A stretch of 14,038 bases of DNA from Isotricha intestinalis (Eukaryota > Ciliophora > Litostomatea > Vestibuliferida > Isotrichidae): contig JAJJLU010004369.1 of NCBI GenBank assembly GCA_023807065.1, positions 1 through 14,038 of the forward strand. The letters run 5' to 3'. The notes below the pieces were generated by a model. The model ran no database searches. It was given only the letters and a program-made list of their open reading frames with translations, and was not told the DNA's origin. Shown here one piece after another: positions 1-8,700 of this stretch (positions within the stretch are counted from its first letter, which is position 1; each line of letters begins with the position of its first letter). Position numbers and translations under genes: made by a program.

Positions 1-306
1 GTTTTTGGAAGAGATACTCTTAAACCACAATTTGATAAAACAAATTTTAATTGTTCAAAAGAAGAATTAGAAAAATATAAAATAATATCTAAATATGAAG
101 CTGAAACAATATTAAGAAGTTTAGGAACTCGATGGTATAGATGTCCAAATGGTCATTATTATGTAGTTGGTGAATGTGGTGGAACAATGCAATTAAGTAG
201 ATGTCCTGACTGTGGAGCTGGTATTGGAGGAATGAATTATGTACCCCAAGCTGGAAATGTTTCTGTTGAGCCTCATCAAATGTTAAATCAAATATATGAT
301 CCTTAG
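1..306 (+). CDS. 3' end of an RZ-type zinc-finger protein, probably an RNF213-family ubiquitin ligase (partial)
   Basis: The reading frame is open from base 1 and ends at TAG 304-306, giving the last 101 residues of a protein whose start lies outside the window. Residues 45-77 form an RZ zinc finger: W45-Y-R-C48-P-N-G-H52, then V-G-E-C-G, then C68-P-D-C71 followed by G-I-G-G. The likely zinc ligands are C48, H52, C68 and C71. This finger is known from RNF213 and ZNFX1; in RNF213 it acts in ubiquitylation of lipid A and in ubiquitin transfer. Only about 24 residues follow it, so the finger sits at the very C-terminus. The large downstream gene on the same strand is RNF213-like, so this is most likely the tail of a tandem paralogue. 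A ZNFX1-like or stand-alone RZ protein is also possible, because neither the RING nor the AAA+ part is visible. The domain call is firm; the family assignment is inference. Confidence 0.85.
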   Translation, partial: VFGRDTLKPQFDKTNFNCSKEELEKYKIISKYEAETILRSLGTRWYRCPNGHYYVVGECGGTMQLSRCPDCGAGIGGMNYVPQAGNVSVEPHQMLNQIYDP

Positions 307-767
307 TTAGGGAAATATTTTTATTTTTTAATTTGAAATTTTCAATTATATTTTAATTTATATATTATTTTATTTATGTTTTGGTACATGTGTTAATTTT
401 ATTTTTTAAAGTTTTATTTTTTTTCAAGAAAAGATTTATAATAATCTTTTATATTATTATTATTTTTATTACATTAAGATACTAAATTATAATATATTTT
501 TCATTTTAAAGTTAAAAATCAATGATAAGAAATATGAAAAATAAATGAAATAAATAATTATTTTTAATTAATAAATATTGAAAAATAGAATAATAAAATC
601 AATGATTCATAAAATTAAAAAGAATATTCAAAAAAAAAAACATTTAAAAACTCAAAAATATAATATCGATTTTAAAAAAAAATCATTTAATAAAATTATG
701 CATTCAAACCTCCGCTTAAAAATTAAAATTATTTTTATTTATCAGAAATTATCATCAATCATATTTT
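307..767. other. AT-rich spacer after the RZ-finger gene
   Basis: This is very AT-rich DNA with many A and T runs. A 79-codon open frame at 578-817 (+) is Lys/Ile/Asn-rich without a recognisable motif, and it overlaps the better supported minus-strand U-box remnant, so I do not call it a gene. No RNA gene or structured repeat was seen. Confidence 0.6.
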
Positions 768-1493
768 TTATGTTAAAGCAAGTCTTAAATCTTTTAATTC
801 TAATTTTTTTCCAGTAAGAGGACATTTACCTCTTTTTTAATTTCTTTTTCAATATTTTTTCTTTCAAAAACATGATAATAAAGAGTTGAAACTGGGGCTT
901 CAATTATTTTATGTCCATTGGAGATTTTAAATGAGGATTTATTTAAAAATGTGTTGAATTTATTATATTCATTGAACTTGATGAAATTGTTCTGCTAAAA
1001 GAATCTTCATGTTCATTCCAATTTAATTTCTTATTTATTTGATTTCTAAAATGATTTGATAAAAATAAATTATTGGATAAGATTATGTTTGAACATTCTC
1101 TTAATATTTCATTTTTTGAACATATTTTTATATTAAATAAAATGATTCTTTAATTTTTTTCTATTATTTTTATGTTTTCTTCTTTTAAATTTGAAATAGT
1201 TAAAATAAGGTCATATTTCAATTTTGAATAGTTATTTATATATTTAAAAGTATGAGATATACTTTTAAAATTCAATTTTATCATAATAAATTTTTTTTCT
1301 TTTTTTATTTTGACATTCTTTTCAAAAAAATGATCTTCAATATGTTCTTTTGTTTTAATAACTTCTTCATTATTCTTCTCTCCAATCAATATTTATTTTT
1401 ATATTATCAATCATCAAACTAGATTTATGAGTTTTTTTGTTGTTTTTTAAAACAATCACAAAAATAAATTTTTCCATCATTTTCATTTCCCAT
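768..1493 (-). pseudogene. decayed U-box domain gene, minus strand
   Basis: Read on the minus strand, an ATG at 1493-1491 opens MGNENDGKIYFCDCFKK, and a TAA at 770-768 closes a C-terminal U-box-like domain. The domain reads GHKIIEAPVSTLYYHVFERK, NIEKEIKK, then RGKCPLTGKKLELKDLRLAL. This follows the U-box pattern of a Pro-Val, a GH-x-[FY]-ER-like turn, an amphipathic helix, Cys-Pro-x-Thr-Gly and a closing hydrophobic helix. U-boxes bind E2 enzymes and act as E3 ubiquitin ligases without zinc. The frame is broken at several places. The A run opposite 833-838 splits the U-box and lacks one base. The A run opposite 1432-1438 carries one extra base. An in-frame TAA lies at 1152-1150, and further shifts are needed near 1380 and 970. 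The usual Trp after the ER helix is Glu here. With this many breaks it is most likely a pseudogene, although homopolymer errors could account for some. The U-box call is fairly good; the N-terminal part is unrecognised. Confidence 0.6.
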
Positions 1494-2252
1494 TATAAAA
1501 TCTTAAAATATTTGTTAATTAACTTAAAATTGATAATTATATTTAAATAAACAATAATTACCTTTTATTTAACATATGTATTATTATTGAATGTAATTTA
1601 TTTCGCATAAATTACTATATTATTTTTTTTCTAAATTTATTGATTCTTATTTAACTTTAATTTCTTTATCAATTTAGTTTATTAATCCTATATAAAAGGT
1701 TGAATAATGAAAAGAATTTTTACTTTTTTAATATAGTGTTTTGATTTTTAAATTTATTTCAATCAAAATAATATTTAATTAAATTTTTAAAATCTAATAA
1801 ATGGTGAAATAAATATTTTACTATTTTTTATTTACTTTTTAATTTTAAAAAATGAAAATTTAATAAATTTAATTTTCAATATTTCACAATTTACAAAATA
1901 ATGCGTCATTAAAATTTTATTCTATTTTTTTATTGTTTGTTTTGTTTTATTATTTTTTTATTTAAAAGATTTTATTTTGAGATTATTGTTTATTTCAGTT
2001 TATATATTATGAGTAAATGATTTAAAGTTAAGAAAATTCTAAATAATGGGGAGACATTTTTTTTTAATTTCTTGGAAAATTGAAATTTATTGATTTTTTG
2101 ATATTAAATAATTGATTTATTAATATTTAAAAATATGTATATAAAAAAATAAAAAAATTGAAAAAAAAAGAAAAAAGAGAAAAAAAGAAACGGCTAAATT
2201 AAAAACTTAATAATATAAAATCCCAATTCCATATAAAAAAACAAAAAAAAAA
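1494..2252. other. AT-rich spacer upstream of the Cys-rich gene
   Basis: No coding signal was found on either strand. The DNA is nearly all A and T until a purine-only tract (2160-2190) and a short A-rich leader just before the ATG at 2253. It presumably contains the promoter of the Cys-rich gene, but TATA-like words are too common in this background to assign one. Confidence 0.55.
2160..2190 (+). repeat. 31-base purine-only tract
   Basis: Every base from 2160 to 2190 is A or G (long A runs split by single G), starting 93 bases before the start codon of the Cys-rich gene. It is followed by CGG, one of few GC clusters nearby. It may be promoter or leader sequence, but no function can be read from it. 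Confidence 0.5.
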
Positions 2253-2588
2253 ATGAAAAAATTAGCAATAGCAGCAATTGCCTTATTCGCATTTTCAGAA
2301 GGATCAAAATTAAAGAACAGATGTCAAAAAGAGGGTGAAGGATGTATATTTAATTCTCAATGTTGTGGAGAAAATGTATGTTTAGTAGAAAAAGGAAGAG
2401 TATGTGGACCTCATTTAGCAATTGGAGATAAATGTTCTGAAGATGGAGAATGTGGAAGTCCTAATTTCTGTGATTCTGTTTGTAAAGTCCCTTATGAATC
2501 AGGACATGAATGTAGATTTGATAGTCAATGTCAATCTAAAAGCTGTAAGGGAAATTGGTATGGAACTAAGAAAGGAAAATGCAAATAA
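2253..2588 (+). CDS. small secreted cysteine-rich protein with three Cys repeats (Dickkopf/knottin-like spacing)
   Basis: This is an intact 111-residue ORF from ATG 2253, directly after an A-rich leader, to TAA 2586-2588. Residues 1-17 look like a secretory signal peptide: MKK, then a hydrophobic Ala/Ile/Leu/Phe core, with likely cleavage around residues 15-18. The mature part has 14 Cys (24, 31, 37, 38, 43, 51, 61, 67, 73, 77, 87, 93, 98, 110). Three copies of G-x2-C-x5-C-x4/5-C are visible, beginning at G28, G58 and G84. The first block has spacing C-x6-C-x5-CC-x4-C-x6-C, as in disulphide-knot proteins, and the whole resembles Dickkopf-type Cys-rich domains. It is therefore probably exported and disulphide-stabilised; its partner and role are unknown. 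Thirteen Cys are TGT and one is TGC, none TGA. Nothing beyond cysteine spacing points to a specific activity. The gene stands alone with wide spacers on both sides. Confidence 0.88.
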   Translation: MKKLAIAAIALFAFSEGSKLKNRCQKEGEGCIFNSQCCGENVCLVEKGRVCGPHLAIGDKCSEDGECGSPNFCDSVCKVPYESGHECRFDSQCQSKSCKGNWYGTKKGKCK

Positions 2589-4996
2589 ACTTAAATTAGC
2601 CTTTTAAAAAAGATTTTTTTTTATTATTTTTTATTTTTAATATTTAAGGTTTATTTGGGATTTATTAAATTTTTTTTATTTTTTGAAGTAATGGATTGGG
2701 TTTTGTTTTTGAGTTTTTATTATTGTTTTTAATAAAATTTTTTAGTGTGTTTTTATTTTGATTTGAAATTTTGAGGATTTTGAATTTTATAATAATATTA
2801 TTTTTATGATAAAAGATAGACTCTTTTGTGATTTTTAAATTTTTAATTTAAATATTTTTTCATAAAATATTGTTTTATGTTAAATAATAATTTTAGTCAA
2901 AAGAAAAGAAATAAGGAATATTAAATAAATTTTAATAATATAAAATTAATATAAATAAATTTTTGACAGAAAAAAAACAGAATTGAAATTATTTTAAATT
3001 AATTGATTTCTACATAAAGATTTATAATCTTATAGTTATAATTATTATGTTATTTTAGAAAAAGAACCTCAAATCTTTTCAAATATAGAATAAATTTTTT
3101 AAAAGTTAAAACATAATAAAAAAAAACATATATTTACACAATTATAAATGATTAAAATTATCTTAATTAAATTTATTGATTTGTATTAAATATTATTTTA
3201 TGAAATTGTTCTTTTAAAGGGGTATAATTTCATAATTATATTAAAGCAAAATTCTTATTTTATTTCAGATTAAATATTTTAAAGATTAAAACTTTTTATA
3301 TCTATAATGAATAAATTATAGAAGAACTTTTTAAAATACATTTTTCTTTTAATTTATAAAAAAAAGTTAATTATATCATCTTTGTAAAATATATGAATTT
3401 AGATAAATAATATAAATAGAGAAATATTAAAATCTTTCAACTATGAATATAATTATTTTTATTATTTTAACCTTTCTCTCACATTTAGTTCTTGATTTAT
3501 TTAATTTTTTTATGGTGAAAATAATCCTTTTAATTATTCGAAGAAAAAACAATAAATAATATTATTTTTGTAATGTAACTAGGAGAAAGTGTATTAACTA
3601 TATTATTTTTTATTATAAAAAATATTTTCTTAAAACATCATTGGAAGATAATATTCTAGATCCAATAATTCAAATATAATTTGTAAAGATTTATCTACCT
3701 ATATCAACATTATATCAACAAGCTTAATTTAAATTATTTTTATAATTTCATTATCATCCCTAAAAGGAATCAGTGATTATAATTTCAATATTATTAATCA
3801 ATTTCAAAAAAAAGAAGAAATATTAAAAAATAGTATTTAATGTTTATCATTTATTTATTGTTGTTTTTTATAAAATAATAACCACAAATTTTTTGGGTAT
3901 AAATAAAAATAAGAGAAAAATATTTCATTAATTTATTGAAAAAAATATAAATTTAAAATTATTTAAAAAATATTTACTCAATTTCCTACCATAAAATTTT
4001 TTTGAAATGATTTCCCAAAAGAGCATTGAAATTATTGTTAATTTAATTTACAAAAAATAATGAAATTAAATTGAGTCGTAAATTCAAATTCTAATTTAAA
4101 GATTGTATTTTGAATTTTCTTATTTGGAAATTATTTTTAATATGTCCTAAAGAGAATCATCAAAAGATTCCCCAATTTTTGTTGCTAATTAAATGCTACA
4201 AAATTTTTAATGTACTTGTTATTTAAAAAAACTTTATTTTTTGATAAGTAAATAGTTAATTTAAACATTTTTAAAATATATTAATTATCTAATTGTAAAC
4301 CAATTTTAGATAATAAAACTGTTAAAATAAAATGAATTCAATATCGGAAAAAACTATTAAAAATAATCTTTACTAACATTTAAAAATTACAACATATTTT
4401 TAATATTTTGAATATAATCAACATAATAAAATGATATTGTTTGAATAAAATCAGATAAATCATACATAAAAAAATTCTAAACAATTTAATTCAAAGCAAA
4501 TTATAATTTTTCATTGATATAATATTATAAAAAAGATATAATTCTACATTCTAAAGGCCGTAACAATGGTTATGGAAAATATATTTTTTTTAATAAATGC
4601 TTTTGTCATTATTATCATATGTTATTATTTCTAATTAAAAATATTTAAAAATAAAATATCACAATTTACCCTGTTTGATACATTTAGATGTATGATAATT
4701 AAAGAAAAAAAAATTATTAAGAACAAAAAGAAGATTATATTTCAAGAAGATAAAAATCATCTGTATTTGATAAATCAGGATAATAAATGGAAACTATTAC
4801 ATCAATTTTATTATTTCCTTCTTATATATTTATTTTTTATGAACAAATATAGGCTGATAGTTATTTTATGCAGTCATCATATTCTCAAAATCAAGATATA
4901 ACTTAGATTATATTTATTTTTAGAACAAAATAATTATAAAATAATAAAAGAAGGAAATTAAAAAAAGAAATTTAGAAAGTTAATTAGAAGAGAGAA
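2589..4996. other. 2.4-kb AT-rich region without a supportable gene
   Basis: This is very AT-rich DNA with stops roughly every ten codons in all frames, as expected by chance at this composition. The longest open stretches show no domain motif: 4692-4901 (+, 69 codons), 3661-3840 (+, one internal TAA at 3730) and a run of about 40 codons near 4100-4225. The 3420-3840 part has somewhat more C and mixed codons and might be very old decayed coding sequence, but that cannot be shown here. No tRNA-like A and B boxes, rRNA or tandem array were seen. Confidence 0.55.
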
Positions 4997-5040
4997 ATGA
5001 CTGGTATTGTATCTGAAGAAATTGAATATTTCTATTGTAG
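4997..5040 (+). CDS. candidate first exon of the RNF213-like gene
   Basis: An ATG at 4997 opens 14 codons plus two bases, MTGIVSEEIEYFYC followed by AG. It is immediately followed by GTAAGG at 5041, a near-consensus splice donor. The nearest acceptor directly before the large ORF is TTTTAG at 5771-5776. Joining 5040 to 5777 gives AG|A = Arg and then runs in frame into ATG 5778 (MSVGENPK). The predicted intron would be 736 bases. The short exon is less AT-rich than its surroundings. A phase match has about a one-in-three chance of being accidental and the peptide has no recognised motif, so this is a suggestion only. The alternative is that translation starts at 5778 and this stretch is not coding. 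Confidence 0.3.
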
Positions 5041-5777
5041 GTAAGGAAGTTATTCAAATCCATATATTAGTAAAATCTTTTATTTAATATTTAAATATAT
5101 GGATATCTTCTCTCATTAACTTACATAATCAATTTTTGCTTTTTTCTTTTTAAATTTTGATTTAATGACTTTATAGATTTATTATTTTTGATTCTTTCAA
5201 ATAAAAAAGAGAATTACTAATATTTTGATTATTAAATCTTTTGAATTAAGATTATTTTTTTTAAATTAACTAATTAATTTTTTTTAATTCATTCTATATA
5301 TGAAAAATTGTATAAATGAAAATTATTTAACTAAATGGTTCATATTAGTAAATAATATATTTAATTATCATAAAATATTTTATTTTAGGTGGTTTGATTG
5401 AAGTTGATATAAATTACATATATTTTATTTATATTAAAATATTAAAAATGCAGGTTAAATGGAAGTAAAAAATATTGTAATAAACAATAAATACTTTAAT
5501 AATTTTATTTATTAAATTATGGAATTCATCACTTCATTATTAATTTTTAGAATTCACTGCATATTATAAAAATCTTGATTATTTGCCTTTTCTAGGATTG
5601 GAATTCATAAGTATGGATTCATTTATATTTGTTAATTAAATTCTAAAAGGTCTTCAATTTCTTTCCATCATTATAATTTTTATTAGCTCCAATTCTATTA
5701 TTGTTATATCATTAATGATTTGCAATTAATAATTCATTTTTTATATATTATTATATTTTATATTGAAAAATTTTAGA
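5041..5777. other. AT-rich leader or possible intron before the RNF213-like gene
   Basis: If 4997-5040 is an exon, 5041-5776 is its intron, beginning GTAAGG and ending TTTTAG. Other acceptor-like sites (TTTTAG ending at 5389, TTTTTAG ending at 5550) lead into short open stretches. The best is 5551-5630, which reads FTAYYKNLDYLPFLGLEF and onward, but its phases do not join to 5777. If the exon is not real, this is spacer or 5' leader. A stop in the frame of the large ORF lies at 5730-5732. Confidence 0.35.
5058..5104. repeat. inverted repeat, 11-bp perfect arms
   Basis: ATCCATATATT at 5058-5068 is the exact reverse complement of AATATATGGAT at 5094-5104, with a 25-base loop between. It begins 17 bases after the start of the GTAAGG donor-like site. 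Three or four G/C positions in the arms make it a little less likely to be chance than the many pure-AT palindromes around it. Confidence 0.5.
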
Positions 5778-8700
5778 ATGTCTGTGGGTGAAAATCCCAA
5801 AAATTTTATATTTTATGTTACTCAATTTAAAGAAACTTTTCAGGAAAGTGAATTAAAATTTTTTATGGATGGAAAGGAAATAAAAACTGAAAATTATGAA
5901 TGTGAAAGGAAAAAGCACAATATTATATCTAAAATATATTATTTTCAAAGAATTTCTCAGGAAGGAAAAGTTAAAATTACTTATAAAAATAAAGAAGATG
6001 AGCAAAAATTAATTGAAAATTTTCTTTTTGATCATAAACTTTTAAGTTATTCTCAAATAGAATTATCATATTATGAAATGTTTACATTGTATAAAGAATT
6101 TATAATTAAAATAAATTCTCCAAAATTAAAACAAATGTTATACGAAAATTCAATGGCTTTGTTTGCCAAAGAATCAATAGATTTTCTTTTAATTATGGAT
6201 TTATTAGAATATTATAGTAATAATGAACAAAAAAGAGAAATTATATTTTCATTAGTAAATACGCAAAATTTTTGTGAAATAAATATCAATGAATTAAATC
6301 TTAAAAAAGATTTATATCTAAAAATAATTGAAAATTATCAACCAGAAAAATATGATATTTCTAAAATAAATCAGTCTCATCCTATTGAATATGGTCAAAT
6401 TATAGTTATGTTGTATTTATATATTTGTTTAGATTTCGATAAATTTGAGATATATTATAATAAACATAAATTTGATAAAAAAAAGAAAAAAATAATGTAT
6501 TACATAATTACTCAAAATAAAACAATTGAATATTTATTTATCATTCAAAAAACATTAAGAGATTTCGGAAATACGAAAAATCATGATAAATTAAAAAATA
6601 TGTTAATTAATTGTAATTATTTTGAAAATTTTATTTTTTTACTTGATTTCTATACAAAAAATTCAAATAAAGGAATTCTTCAAAGTGAAATTAAAGACAC
6701 ATATTCAATTACATTACAAGATGATTTAGTTAAAATCATTTCAAATTATGAAGAAATAGTTTCATCATTACCTAATTTACAAAAGAATGAAAAAATAATA
6801 GGAATATGGAATAAATATAGAAATTTATTTGAAAAAAATAAAAAAATGAAAAGTTTAATTGAATTAAAAAGTATTTTTCATTCTTCTTCTTCTATAAATA
6901 TTTCTATTAATAATTGTTTAAAAAAATGTTTGACTAGTGTATATTATACAAATATGGAAATTTGTGAATTTATCAAAATAAATTTAGTTTCTAAATTTAG
7001 TTCTTTAAAAGGAACTATTAATTATATTGATTTATTTAAACATTTTGATTATATGAATATTGATGATTTATTTATAAAAGAATACCAAACTTTACCTTTA
7101 AAAACCCTTTTTGAAAAAGGAATATTTTTTTCTTATCAATCTTTTTTTGTTTTAAACACTCCAAATTTGGAAATAATGGAAAAACTTTTAGAAATTTTTA
7201 ATTTTGAGAGTAAAGGAGAAAAAGACAATTATCAATATTTTATAGATTCTATTATAAATAATTTAACAGAAAAACTTAAGAATTATAAAGAAGAAAATTC
7301 AACTTCAGTAATAAATATAATTAAAATTTTAGTTTCAAAAAAAATTCATGCAATTGACATACATAAAATTATTTATTCTTTAGAACAATTACTTTCAACA
7401 AATAAACTTATAGATCTGTTTTCAAAAATATTAAATGAAAATGTAATAAAGGATGAAAATATAAATAAAATGATAATTGATTATTTAAAAGAGAATTATA
7501 TAAAAAATAATCAATTGGAACTTATAATGTCTAAAATTTCAAATATTGACTATTTAACATTATTATTTGAAGATATTCAGCTTCCAAAAGAAGAAGATTT
7601 TTTTATTTCTCAAGAAAAAAAAGAATTAAAAATACTAAAAAATTATATTGAAAAAGGAAATTTCCAAAGTAAAAATTTTTTTTCTTTGATAAATAATTTA
7701 CATAATAAAATAAAACAAAGTCAAATAACATTACAATTTGGAGAAAATATATTAAAATTGAATCATGATTTTATAAATCCTAAATTAAATAAAAAAGAAA
7801 ATTTATTAGAATCACGATTAAAATTGATTTTTTATGAAAATCAAGACAAAAATAAAATTCAAGAAATAAAAAATACTTTAATAGAAAATATAAACAAAGC
7901 AAAAGAAATAAAAGTAAATGTAGATAAAATATATATATATTTAAATGAATTTTTTATAAGAGATCCAAGAATAAAAAAATATAATGATTTAAAACTAACT
8001 TTATTAAAAGCAAATATAAATGATTATAAATTATTAATAGAAGAAAAAGGAAAATATTTTAAAACTTTAGAAAAAATAGAAAAAAAAATAACAGAATATA
8101 AAAGCTCAAAAATATTTATGACAATATTTAAATATACAAAAGAAAAATTAAGAAATGATGATTCTTTATCAGAAACAATATTAACATATAATAAATTTTT
8201 TGAAATAATATGTAAAGATAAATTATTGGAGTTAGAAAAAAATGAAGAATTACTGGAATTAATATCTTCTTCTTATAAAGATTATAATGAATTAAAATCA
8301 AATATAAAAACAATTTTTGAAATAGAAAGTAAAAATTATGAAAAAAAAGGAATAAAAATATCATTTAAATCAATTAAAGAAGAAACTTTTGAAAAAATAT
8401 TTTTATATCATAGAAAAAAAGAATTAAGAGATTTAATGAAAACCTTTGAAAAATTTTATAAAATCTTTGGAAACAAAGAATCTTTTTTAAAAGAATGTGA
8501 AGATTTGAATAAAAATTTATTAGATAAAAATATTTTAAAGAATTATTCAGAAATAAAAGAAATATTAAATAAATGGGATGTTAATTTATTTATTAAAAAA
8601 CAGAATTATGAAATGTTATTAAATGAATTATTTCAAAAAGAGCAATTAATGAATTTTATAAAAGATAAAACTGAAGAAGATATCAGAAATTTAAGAGAAT

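Noticed and set aside
578..817. 79-codon open frame on the + strand
   Set aside because: Low-complexity Lys/Ile/Asn sequence with no motif, an unconvincing start, and overlap with the better supported U-box relic on the other strand.
2138..2145. TATATAAA as TATA box of the Cys-rich gene
   Set aside because: The word carries almost no information in this AT-rich spacer, and similar words occur throughout it.
4692..4901. 69-codon open frame on the + strand
   Set aside because: Length is within chance for this composition, with no domain and no signal peptide. It ends in a hydrophobic A/T-rich stretch typical of random translation.
5041..5065. tRNA B-box-like TTCAAATCC
   Set aside because: There is no A box, no anticodon arm and no acceptor stem around it.
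5519..5608. Three GAATTCA copies as a repeat or binding-site cluster
   Set aside because: The copies are only seven to nine bases long and irregularly spaced, with no longer shared flank.
5763..5777. TTG at 5763 as start of the large ORF
   Set aside because: TTG starts are not expected in a eukaryotic nuclear gene; ATG 5778 follows five codons later, and TTTTAG just before it looks like a splice acceptor.
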